A stretch of DNA of 64,000 nucleotides, taken from NCBI RefSeq assembly GCF_019127135.1, contig NZ_JAHOEA010000001.1, positions 1 to 64,000 of the forward strand, given 5' to 3'. Source of the stretch: Segatella copri (GTDB lineage: Bacteria > Bacteroidota > Bacteroidia > Bacteroidales > Bacteroidaceae). The notes under the pieces are model-generated. The model did not search any database and was not told the origin of the DNA. It saw only the letters and a program-made list of their open reading frames with translations. A program made the position numbers and the translations under genes. This document shows, piece by piece, positions 22,388 through 30,048 of the stretch (position 1 is the first letter of the stretch; every line of letters starts with the position of its first letter).

Positions 22388-22422
22388 GAAGTCCGTGGAC
22401 TCACACATTGTCCACGGACTTC
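22388..22422 (-). terminator. Terminator of the flippase gene
   Basis: GAAGTCCGTGGAC (22388-22400) and its exact complement (22410-22422); on the minus strand TTTTG follows. It lies 31 bp beyond the flippase stop. Confidence 0.85.
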
Positions 22423-22452
22423 TTGGAATATAATCTCAATGATTGGAATCTC

Positions 22453-23916
22453 TTACTTTCTAAAGTACTTTCCAATTACCGGCAGACTCTTCAATGGGAA
22501 ATCCTTCTTCACGAGATAAGCGGCGAAGATGAGGATGAGCACCGTGTTGATGAGGCAGGCAATTCCACTGGAGAAGTATCTGTTAGCCTCGGTCATTCCG
22601 GCAAAGAGGATGAGGGCGAGAACCACATAAATCATAATCTCCTTCACCGGATAGTTGATTGGATACTTCTTCTGACCCACAAAGTAGGAGAGAAGCATGG
22701 CTGTTCCATATCCAGCGAAACCGGCCCAGGCACAGGCAATGTAACCATAAACTGGTACGAAGATAACGTTGATGGCAATCAATACCGCACAACCGATGCC
22801 TGAGAAGTAAGCACCCCAGATGGTCTTGTCGATGAGCTTGTACCAGAAACTGAGGTTGAAATATACTCCCATCATGATTTCGGCAGCCATTACGATAGGC
22901 ACTACCTTCAAACCATCCCAGTAGTCGCGACCGATGATGTGGCGCAATACATCCAGATAACCTACTACCACCAGGAAGGCGAGCAGGGTGAAGATGACGA
23001 AATATTTCATCGCAGAAGCGTAAGTCTGTCGGTTGTCCTTATCCTTCGCCTTGCCGAATACGAATGGTTCGTAAGCATAGCGGAAAGCCTGGGTAATCAT
23101 CGCCATGATCATCGCAATCTTGCTGGCTGCTCCGTAGATTCCGAGCTGCGCATGAGCATCGCCCTTCTCATAGATGTAAGGGAAGAGAATCTTGTCGGCT
23201 GTCTGGTTCAGAATACCGGCAATACCGAGCACGAGGATTGGCCAACTGTAGCCCATCATCTTCCTGACGAGCACCTTACATTCGCTCCAGGAGCATTTCT
23301 CGCCCATGAATCCTTCCTTCAGTTCCTTGTAGAAACAGAAGGTGATTGAGGCGGTACAAACCAGGTTGATGTAGAAAGCATAACCCACATCGTGACCATC
23401 CATGATGACGTAGTAAACCAGGTTGAGCGCAATGTTCAGACCGATGAAGAGCAACTTGAAGGCAGCAAACTTCAATGGGCGCTTCTTGTATCTGAGGTAA
23501 GCGAACGGGATGCACTGGAAGGCATCAATAGCCACGGTTACGAACATGGTCCATACATAAGCCGGATGGTCGGCGTAGCCCATCGCATCGCTCAAAGGCG
23601 TGATGAAGAGGAATACCAGGGCGATGAAGAGTAGGGAAGTGAAGCCCACCATGCTCAATACCGTGTGATAAACCTTTTCTGAGTTTTCTCCCTCCTTGTT
23701 GACGAAACGGAAGAAGGTGGTCTCCATTCCGTAGGTCAGGATAACGAGGAGTAACGCCGTATAGGCGTACATGTTGGTGATGACACCATAACCACCACTG
23801 GCGGCGCTGATCTTTGCCGTATAGAGTGGTACAAGCAGATAGTTGAGGAATCTGCCGATGATACTGCTCAAACCATAGATGGCGGTATCCTTTGCGAGTG
23901 ATTTTAAACTTGCCAT
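22453..23916 (-). CDS. Polysaccharide/lipid-linked oligosaccharide flippase (MATE/Wzx-like)
   Basis: A 487-residue integral membrane protein with about 12-14 hydrophobic helices and the N-terminal MASLKSLAKDTAIYGLSSIIGRFLNYLLVPLYT segment typical of Wzx-type flippases in the MOP superfamily. Such proteins move undecaprenyl-linked sugar units across the inner membrane for surface polysaccharide assembly. A conserved PFxFGKAKDKDN loop and a C-terminal helix pair are visible. No glycosyltransferase or polymerase gene adjoins it, so its substrate is open. Followed by a strong terminator; the nucleoside-transport-like gene lies upstream in the same direction. Confidence 0.85.
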   Translation of the reverse strand: MASLKSLAKDTAIYGLSSIIGRFLNYLLVPLYTAKISAASGGYGVITNMYAYTALLLVILTYGMETTFFRFVNKEGENSEKVYHTVLSMVGFTSLLFIALVFLFITPLSDAMGYADHPAYVWTMFVTVAIDAFQCIPFAYLRYKKRPLKFAAFKLLFIGLNIALNLVYYVIMDGHDVGYAFYINLVCTASITFCFYKELKEGFMGEKCSWSECKVLVRKMMGYSWPILVLGIAGILNQTADKILFPYIYEKGDAHAQLGIYGAASKIAMIMAMITQAFRYAYEPFVFGKAKDKDNRQTYASAMKYFVIFTLLAFLVVVGYLDVLRHIIGRDYWDGLKVVPIVMAAEIMMGVYFNLSFWYKLIDKTIWGAYFSGIGCAVLIAINVIFVPVYGYIACAWAGFAGYGTAMLLSYFVGQKKYPINYPVKEIMIYVVLALILFAGMTEANRYFSSGIACLINTVLILIFAAYLVKKDFPLKSLPVIGKYFRK

Positions 23917-23924
23917 TATCTTTC

Positions 23925-24015
23925 TTAATGTTGAATGTTAAGTGTTAAATGTTAAATTGGGCTTGCGCCGTCATTCAAAGATTATCTGTGTAAATCTGTG
24001 AAATCTGTGTGAGAC
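23925..24015. repeat. Heptad-like repeats between two minus-strand genes
   Basis: AATGTT(A/G)-type heptads (about 23930-23960), then a GGGCTTGCGCC block similar to one inside the M16 gene, then three AATCTGTG units. No coding frame. Confidence 0.55.
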
Positions 24016-24017
24016 TC

Positions 24018-25247
24018 TTATCCGAAGAATAAATATGCTATAGCGATTGCTGCGATGACTCCTGCCAAATCGGCAAGCAAGCCGCAAGCCACGGCGTGGC
24101 GGGTATTCCTGATGCTTACGCTTCCGAAATATACTGCCAATATATAGAAGGTGGTATCGGTGGAACCCTGGAAGATGCAGCTCAATCTGCCCACAAACGA
24201 ATCAGGACCATAGTTCTTCATCGCCTCCAGCATCATGCCTCGTGCACCACTTCCCGACAGTGGTTTCATGATGGCGGTAGGTAGGGCGCCTACGAAATCG
24301 GCGTTCAAGCCGCATTGTTCTACCGACCACGAAATGCCTTGAATCACCATATCCATCGCTCCCGAAGCACGGAACACGCCGATGCCCACAAGGATAGCTA
24401 CGAGATAAGGGATAATCTTCACCGCCGTAGTAAAACCTTCCTTCGCTCCCTCGATAAATGCATCATAAACATTCACTTTCTTCCAGAAACCAGCCAGGAT
24501 GAAGCTGAGGATGATGCCCAGGAGAATCATGTTAGAAGCCAAGGTGGTAACCGTGTTCATCGTATCCTTGTCCATCTGTCCGAATCCCCAGATGATGATG
24601 CCTACGAAGGCGCACATTCCCAATAGAGTAGCGAGCAATACCGGCTGCAGGATGTTGATGCGCTGCCAGAGCGAAGTGATGATGATGCCGGCAAGCGTAG
24701 CCACGAGCGTAGCCATCAGGATAGGGATGAAGACATCCGTAGGCTGGGCTGCACCATAGGAGGCACGGAAGGCAAGGATGGTGGTAGGGATGATGGTGAG
24801 TCCTGAGGTGTTCAGAACCAGAAACATAATCATCGGGTTCGTTGCCGTATCCTTCTTCGTATTGAGCTCCTGCATCTGCTGCATCGCCTTCAATCCTGTA
24901 GGTGTTGCTGCATTATCGAGTCCCAGCATATTCGAAGCGATGTTCATGAAGATGCTTCCCATCACCGGATGGTTCTTCGGAATATCAGGGAAGAGACGGG
25001 TGAAGACCGGGCTGAGTGCTCGTGCCAACACATTCACAACTCCCGCCTTCTCTCCAATCTTCATGATGCCAAGCCAGAGGGCGAGCACGCCCGTCAGTCC
25101 GAGAGAAATCTCGAAGGCATTCTTGGATGAGTCGAAGGTGGAATCTACAATCTTCTGGAAGATAGTTGTATCTCCCATTGCCAATCCGATGAGTGCGGAG
25201 ATGAACGCAATCACGAAAAATGCTATCCAAATGTAATTTAAAACCAT
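24018..25247 (-). CDS. Spore maturation protein A/B-like fusion (nucleoside recognition domains)
   Basis: 409 residues from ATG 25247 (MVLNYIWIAFFV); I do not use the TTG nine codons upstream. A multi-span membrane protein in which an SpmA-like half and an SpmB-like half (from about residue 215) each carry a nucleoside-recognition (Gate) domain. Conserved stretches are SNMLGLDNAATP and PLSGSGARGMM. Non-sporulating Bacteroidetes commonly carry this fusion; the substrate is not known, and nucleoside or peptidoglycan-linked roles have only been suggested. Its promoter region is shared with the divergent metal exporter and holds a 32-bp repeat array. Confidence 0.85.
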   Translation of the reverse strand: MVLNYIWIAFFVIAFISALIGLAMGDTTIFQKIVDSTFDSSKNAFEISLGLTGVLALWLGIMKIGEKAGVVNVLARALSPVFTRLFPDIPKNHPVMGSIFMNIASNMLGLDNAATPTGLKAMQQMQELNTKKDTATNPMIMFLVLNTSGLTIIPTTILAFRASYGAAQPTDVFIPILMATLVATLAGIIITSLWQRINILQPVLLATLLGMCAFVGIIIWGFGQMDKDTMNTVTTLASNMILLGIILSFILAGFWKKVNVYDAFIEGAKEGFTTAVKIIPYLVAILVGIGVFRASGAMDMVIQGISWSVEQCGLNADFVGALPTAIMKPLSGSGARGMMLEAMKNYGPDSFVGRLSCIFQGSTDTTFYILAVYFGSVSIRNTRHAVACGLLADLAGVIAAIAIAYLFFG

Positions 25248-25333
25248 AATTGTTTCATCTTGCGGTTTTTTCAACCGCTTTTATTGTGATAATGTTCTTG
25301 TCACAGAATAATATAATACCTGATAATCGGGTG

Positions 25334-25364
25334 CAAAAGTACAACTTTATCACAAAATTCCAAA
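25334..25364 (-). promoter_or_regulatory. Promoter of the SpmA-SpmB-like gene
   Basis: -7 TACTTTTG (25334-25341) and -33 TTTG (25361-25364) on the minus strand, 19 bp apart. The first unit of array E overlaps the -33 region. Confidence 0.65.
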
Positions 25365-25457
25365 GGAATTCGGACTGAAAATCACAAAATTCCTATTGTT
25401 TTAAGGCGTTTTATCACAAAATTCCATGCTTTTCTCTCTTCGCCATCACATTATTCC
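25349..25457. repeat. Array E: four motif copies every 32 bp
   Basis: ATCACAAAATTCC at 25349, 25381 and 25413, then ATCACATTATTCC at 25445, each exactly 32 bp apart with unlike spacer bases. It covers the region between two divergent promoters. Confidence 0.9.
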
Positions 25458-25511
25458 CTATTCGTTATACTTTTTTAATCTCTCTTTTTATCCGATTTCA
25501 GAAAAAAGATG

Positions 25512-25519
25512 TACTTTTG
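25512..25519 (+). promoter_or_regulatory. -7 element of the CDF exporter gene
   Basis: TACTTTTG followed by CC, 82 bp upstream of the chosen ATG. Confidence 0.55.
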
Positions 25520-25601
25520 CCGCTCAATTCATGAAAGACAGGAATTTGGTTATACAAAAACATTATTAAGGAAGCAAAGGACTTCTGTTATATTTTATAG
25601 T

Positions 25602-26585
25602 ATGGACAAGAATGAGAGAATATATAACGAGCAAGAGATGCCCGCTGAAACGAAAAAGAATCATTCCGCTGATGCGGATAGAGTAAAGGAAGTATATAAG
25701 GTGACGATAGCGGGAAGCATCATCAATGTGGTACTGCTTGTATTGAAGTTTGCGGCAGGTATCCTCGGACATTCAGCAGCCATGATAGCGGATGCCATCC
25801 ACTCGCTTACCGATTTCGCCACAGATGTGGTGGTACTGGTATTCGTAAAACTGGGCAATAAGCCGAAGGATAAGGACCATGATTATGGGCATGGCAAATA
25901 CGAGACGCTTGCCACAGCCATCATCGGCATTTCGCTCTTCGTGGTGGGTGTGATGATCTGTTATTCTGGCGTTACCAAGACCTATCGTGCCATCTGCGGC
26001 GAGACATTGCAGCAGCCGGGCATTGTAGCCTTGATTGCTGCCATCGTAAGTATCGTGATGAAGGAGTGGGCTTATCAGTTTACGGTTAAAGCCGGAAAAA
26101 AATATCATTCCGAGGCTGTAGTGGCAAATGCCTGGCATCATCGCAGTGATGCTTTATCGAGTATCGGAACGATGTTCGGTATTGGTGGCGCTATCATCCT
26201 GGGAGAAAAGTGGGCGGTGCTCGATCCGCTGGCTGCCATCATCGTGAGTGTCTTCATCATCAAGGCTGCCTGGGGACTGGTGATGCAGTCTGTGAAAGAA
26301 CTGACGGATGCCAGTCTTCCGGAAATGGAGGAAGATGAAATCCTGAAGATTGCAAATGAAGAAGAGGGAGTGGGAGAGATTCATAACCTGCGTACCCGTC
26401 GCATCGGAAACAAGATTGCGATAGAAATGCATGTCCGCATGCCGGGTTCTCTTTCGCTTTATGAGGCGCATGAGCATGCTACTCATATAGAAACAAAACT
26501 GAAGCAGCACTTCGGCGCAGATACCCATGTGGGAATCCATCTCGAACCGATAAAAGTGAACGGAAAATATCAAGCTCCGGAATAA
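25602..26585 (+). CDS. Cation diffusion facilitator family metal exporter
   Basis: 327 residues starting at ATG 25602 (MDKNERIYNE); the frame is open further upstream but only across the promoter. The six-helix transporter has the family metal sites: HSLTDFATD in helix 2 and HHRSDALSS in helix 5, plus a DHDYGHGKYE signature between helices. A cytoplasmic C-terminal domain (about 220-325) forms the usual ferredoxin-like dimer. These proteins export Zn2+, Fe2+, Mn2+ or Cd2+ in exchange for protons; the metal cannot be fixed from sequence here. Monocistronic with its own terminator. Confidence 0.9.
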   Translation: MDKNERIYNEQEMPAETKKNHSADADRVKEVYKVTIAGSIINVVLLVLKFAAGILGHSAAMIADAIHSLTDFATDVVVLVFVKLGNKPKDKDHDYGHGKYETLATAIIGISLFVVGVMICYSGVTKTYRAICGETLQQPGIVALIAAIVSIVMKEWAYQFTVKAGKKYHSEAVVANAWHHRSDALSSIGTMFGIGGAIILGEKWAVLDPLAAIIVSVFIIKAAWGLVMQSVKELTDASLPEMEEDEILKIANEEEGVGEIHNLRTRRIGNKIAIEMHVRMPGSLSLYEAHEHATHIETKLKQHFGADTHVGIHLEPIKVNGKYQAPE

Positions 26586-26620
26586 CTGAAATAAAAGGAA
26601 ATAGCCGGAATAAAAGGAAA

Positions 26621-26659
26621 CGAGCCTTGACGGAAGGAAGAAACCTCCATCAAGGCTCG
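26621..26659 (+). terminator. Terminator of the CDF exporter gene
   Basis: CGAGCCTTGA (26621-26630) with TCAAGGCTCG (26650-26659), followed by TTTTTTT. Confidence 0.85.
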
Positions 26660-26730
26660 TTTTTTTATTTGATATCCGAATCGTATTTCGGATATTTATC
26701 ATCTTTTGGGTTGATTATTATCTGATTATA

Positions 26731-28788
26731 TTATCGGCCGAGATTTACGCTGGCTCCTGCCATAATCCACAAACCAGGCTGCTTAACGGCAGTGAGGTCG
26801 TAATAGCGGTGGCAAGTGATGTTGTCGGCTTTCACGAAGATATTGTATTTCTTCTCGTCCCACATCAGTTTGCAATCTACCTTGGTGTATGGATGATAGC
26901 CATTCATTCTCTGCTGCCATCTTACGCTCCACGAAGCTGAAAGCTTGCTCCAGATCTGATGATCCAGCCCGAATACAGCCTTGTGCTTCAGATACTCCAA
27001 TGCATAGAGTGATTTCAGAATGTTTGTCTCGGTCTTATGATCCTGATAGATGTAAGCATAACCCAACTTGATGCGAGTAATGAAACTGTTTGGTACCAAC
27101 TCTCTCATGTAGATAGTAGCATCTACGTTGTAGCCCATGTTGTTGAGCTTTCCGATGTTCATCACGTGATACTTGCTGTCATTCTGCTCGGTCACGGATG
27201 TCTGAACCCAGTCAATCATGTTGGTGCCGTGTGCGTAGAATCCGCTTACGGTTGCGGCAAAACCAGTCTGGCGATACTGGGTTCCTACCTTGAAGGTTGA
27301 GTTCTTCTCCGGGGTCAAGGTGATGTCGCCCTGCTGCACCACATTACTTATATATAAGTCGGTGTAGGTAGGCATTCTCAATGCCTTGTTCCAGGAAGCG
27401 TAGAACTTCCAGTTGTCGTTAGGACGATAACTCATATCCACACCAGGATAGAAACGGAAGTCGTTGTCAAGACCTGTATTCTTGTTAGCCAAGACACCAG
27501 CCGACAAGGTGAAGCCGCCGAAGATGAAGTTGTGCTCCAGCATGATGTTGGTATTGGTGCGCTCGCCCTTTCGGGTATATTGACGGTCGGAACCCGAGAT
27601 ATCTTTATAGTCTTTCTCTGCGAGTTCCTCGCCCAATGCAGTAGAGTAGATGCACTCCTTGCTGATGTCGAAACCCACTGCGGTCTTACCCAAAGCCCAA
27701 GCCACGTTGGTATTCAGTCCACCACCATAAACATCTAGGTCGTGATAGTTCTCGCCTGCTGCAGCTCCAGCCTTTCCACGAATCAGCTGATAGTGATCCT
27801 TGAATTTGTTATAATAGAATTGAGGTGCAATCTCCCAGGTCTTCTCCTGGTTGTGCAGACTCAGGTTGAGCGAAGCCAGACCGTGGTCTGTCTTCTCATA
27901 TTGGTTGTTATATTTGGCGCTGTAGAAAGTATTGGCACCATAGCTCTGGCTAGCAATACCCAACTGGGCGATGATGTCGAAACGCTGGTCGTAAGAGAAA
28001 GAGAGATTGCCGTAGCCCTGTCCCTTCTCGAAGTCGCTGTTCTCCGTGCCGCCATCCGAGCGCTTGTAGCCTCCGCTTACGGAATAAGCCTGGGTCCACT
28101 TGCCCGTTTCAAAAGCTGTTTGAATGCGTCCCTGTGCTCCGAAGCTTCCAAAGCTTCCGCCTTCTACACTTGCAGATACCCCCTCACTCTTAGCCTTCTT
28201 GGTTACGATGTTGATGGCACCATTGAAGGCTGAAGTTCCGAATAAGCGCGATGCTGCCCCCTCGAGCACTTCGATGTGGTCGATGTCGGCAAGAGCTACA
28301 GGAAAATCAGAAGCATTGTGACCAGTCTGAGGATTGGAAATGTTGACGCCATTCAAGAGAATGGTAATCTGGTCGAAGGTTCCACCATTGATGGAGATAT
28401 CCGTCTGAACACCAAAGCCACCACGCTGACGGACATCCACGCCGGTAGCTAATTTCAATACATCGTTGATAGTCTGCGCAGCCGCACGATGAATATCGTC
28501 GCGGGTAATGACAGACACAATCTTAGGTGACTGCTCTACAGTCATCGGCGCACGAGATCCGGTAACGCTCACTGCATCTAGCTCGTAAGCCTTTCCGCCC
28601 TTGTAGAGGGTAGAATCAACCTTGGCTCCCTCTGTGCTTACGCCTGCTGCCTTGGCATGGCTCAGGGTAGCAACGCTGAGTGCACCAACAAGTACCTCTC
28701 TTCCCAAAACTGCGAAGAGTGAGTAATTCTTGTTAGAGAATCGGTTGAACTTCAGGCTGTTGCGCTTGTTGAAAATTGTTTTGTACAT
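26731..28788 (-). CDS. TonB-dependent outer membrane receptor (BtuB-like)
   Basis: 685 residues. The unusually long N-terminal region, with N-R-F-S-N-K-N-Y-S-L-F-A-V-L-G-R-E-V before the hydrophobic core, is the extended signal form common in Bacteroidales receptors. A plug domain follows (about 70-190: VTGSRAPMTVEQSPK, GVNISNPQTGHN, EVLEGAASRLFGTSAFNGAINIVTK), then a 22-strand-type barrel ending in an aromatic-poor VNLGR. The plug and length resemble BtuB-type vitamin or siderophore receptors, but the 70-nt leader is too short for a cobalamin riboswitch and no B12 genes adjoin. It has no SusD partner. Ligand unknown. Confidence 0.85.
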   Translation of the reverse strand: MYKTIFNKRNSLKFNRFSNKNYSLFAVLGREVLVGALSVATLSHAKAAGVSTEGAKVDSTLYKGGKAYELDAVSVTGSRAPMTVEQSPKIVSVITRDDIHRAAAQTINDVLKLATGVDVRQRGGFGVQTDISINGGTFDQITILLNGVNISNPQTGHNASDFPVALADIDHIEVLEGAASRLFGTSAFNGAINIVTKKAKSEGVSASVEGGSFGSFGAQGRIQTAFETGKWTQAYSVSGGYKRSDGGTENSDFEKGQGYGNLSFSYDQRFDIIAQLGIASQSYGANTFYSAKYNNQYEKTDHGLASLNLSLHNQEKTWEIAPQFYYNKFKDHYQLIRGKAGAAAGENYHDLDVYGGGLNTNVAWALGKTAVGFDISKECIYSTALGEELAEKDYKDISGSDRQYTRKGERTNTNIMLEHNFIFGGFTLSAGVLANKNTGLDNDFRFYPGVDMSYRPNDNWKFYASWNKALRMPTYTDLYISNVVQQGDITLTPEKNSTFKVGTQYRQTGFAATVSGFYAHGTNMIDWVQTSVTEQNDSKYHVMNIGKLNNMGYNVDATIYMRELVPNSFITRIKLGYAYIYQDHKTETNILKSLYALEYLKHKAVFGLDHQIWSKLSASWSVRWQQRMNGYHPYTKVDCKLMWDEKKYNIFVKADNITCHRYYDLTAVKQPGLWIMAGASVNLGR

Positions 28789-28858
28789 TAAATAAAATGT
28801 TTATAAATGAATAATAAATCGAAGCCTTCCGCCTTCCCGGCTTTCGGCATTCGGGGTG

Positions 28859-28889
28859 CAAAGGTACTGCCTTTTGGGCAACTGACAAA
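28859..28889 (-). promoter_or_regulatory. Promoter of the TonB receptor gene
   Basis: -7 TACCTTTG (28859-28866) and -33 TTTG (28886-28889) on the minus strand, 19 bp apart. Confidence 0.7.
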
Positions 28890-29074
28890 ATAAAATTTGA
28901 ATTATTTTTTCAACTGCCGATGCAAAGCTAATGTAAATCAAGGTCGGTTTCCTACCTCACAAATCGTATTCAATTCAGCCTTCTCGTGGCATAAAAAAGT
29001 ATTAATTAGGCATAATCCTCAATAGGGTGATGCGATTTTCTTAAAGAAACATTCGCTTTTTCAGATTATTCTTG
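28890..29074. other. Divergent spacer, nothing recognised
   Basis: AT-rich DNA between the TonB receptor and flavin reductase promoters. I see no gene, no repeat array and no riboswitch. Confidence 0.5.
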
Positions 29075-29082
29075 TATCTTTG
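29075..29082 (+). promoter_or_regulatory. -7 element of the flavin reductase-clp operon
   Basis: TATCTTTG followed by CAG. The leader holds a hairpin, GCAGCATTCTG (29095-29105) with CAGAATACTGC (29110-29120), one mismatch. Confidence 0.65.
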
Positions 29083-29169
29083 CAGTTGATATGGGCAGCA
29101 TTCTGCAATCAGAATACTGCTGTCGCAATTTTATGGTAATTAGAAATTAAAAAGAAAGGAACAGATAAG

Positions 29170-29676
29170 ATGGAAAAGATCAACGTAAAAGAACTGAATG
29201 ACAACGTCTTCGAGACTATTGGTAAGGAGTGGATGCTGGTATGTGCCGGCAACAAGGATCATTTCAATATGATGACCGCCTCTTGGGGCTGTTTGGGATG
29301 GCTTTGGAACAAGCCGGTGGCTGTGGTCTTTATCCGTCCGGAGCGTTTCACCCACGGCATCATCGAAGAGAATGAATTCATGACTCTCTCTTTCCTCGGC
29401 AACAGCGAGGAGGCTCGGAAGATTTATAGCTTCTGCGGCTCTAAGAGCGGACGCGATTTGGATAAGGCGAAGGAAACAGGACTGATTCCTGTAGAAACTG
29501 ATAACGGCAGCATCGCCTTCGAGCAGTCACGACTCACCCTGGAATGCCGCAAACTTTATAAGGACAGTATGACCGCCGAGAAGTTCCTCGACAAGGACCT
29601 GCTCCAGTGGTATGGTGCCAAGGGTGGATTCCACGATGTTTATGTTGTGGAGATTACCAATGCTTATAAAAAATAA
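29170..29676 (+). CDS. Flavin reductase-like FMN-binding protein
   Basis: A 168-residue split-barrel flavoprotein. The conserved core, FNMMTASWGCLGWLWNKPVAVVFIRPERFTH, sits near residues 35-65 and matches the flavin reductase-like family, whose members bind FMN and often pass electrons from NAD(P)H to free flavin or to a partner oxygenase. No partner is encoded nearby; the next gene, clpS, begins only 10 bp on, so it is the first gene of the N-degron operon. Whether this link is functional or accidental is open. Confidence 0.82.
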   Translation: MEKINVKELNDNVFETIGKEWMLVCAGNKDHFNMMTASWGCLGWLWNKPVAVVFIRPERFTHGIIEENEFMTLSFLGNSEEARKIYSFCGSKSGRDLDKAKETGLIPVETDNGSIAFEQSRLTLECRKLYKDSMTAEKFLDKDLLQWYGAKGGFHDVYVVEITNAYKK

Positions 29677-29686
29677 GAATTAAAAT

Positions 29687-29989
29687 ATGGCTCAAGAACA
29701 AACAGCAATTCGTGAACGCCAGAAAACCAGGCTCAAGGAGCCGGGGCGTTACGTGGTAATGATGTTCAACGACGACTTCACACCGATGGACTTCGTGGTA
29801 GAAATCCTCGAATCCATCTTCTTCAAGTCGCAGGCTGAGGCTGAAGCAATCATGCTCAAGGTTCATCACGAAGAAAAAGCCGTGGTGGGCACCTACAGCT
29901 ATGACATCGCCAAGAGTAAAGTGGAGAAAGCGATGGAGAAAGCCCGTACGCAGAAGTTTCCGCTTAAACTCACTTATATGCCGGAATAG
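29687..29989 (+). CDS. clpS: ClpS adaptor protein
   Basis: 100 residues, the usual size. The N-degron adaptor binds proteins with Leu, Phe, Trp or Tyr at the N-terminus and hands them to ClpA. The signature MMFNDDFTPMDFVVEIL (about 26-42) carries the Asn-Asp pair that contacts the substrate amino group, and the Met that shapes the pocket is present. HHEEKAVVGTYSYDIAKSKV follows in the helix that docks on ClpA. The N-terminal tail is basic and disordered, as needed for delivery. clpA follows 59 bp on. Confidence 0.95.
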   Translation: MAQEQTAIRERQKTRLKEPGRYVVMMFNDDFTPMDFVVEILESIFFKSQAEAEAIMLKVHHEEKAVVGTYSYDIAKSKVEKAMEKARTQKFPLKLTYMPE

Positions 29990-30048
29990 GTGTTGATTTC
30001 GGGGAAATATCCCCAATATATGCTAAGAAAAAGAAAGGAAAGAATAGA

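Noticed and set aside
22131..22803. Small + strand frames over the repeat region and the flippase end
   Set aside because: Their sequence follows the 22-bp repeats and the antisense of the flippase; no start signal or family.
28789..29074. Cobalamin riboswitch upstream of the TonB receptor
   Set aside because: The promoter leaves a leader of only about 70 nt and no B12-box-like sequence is visible.
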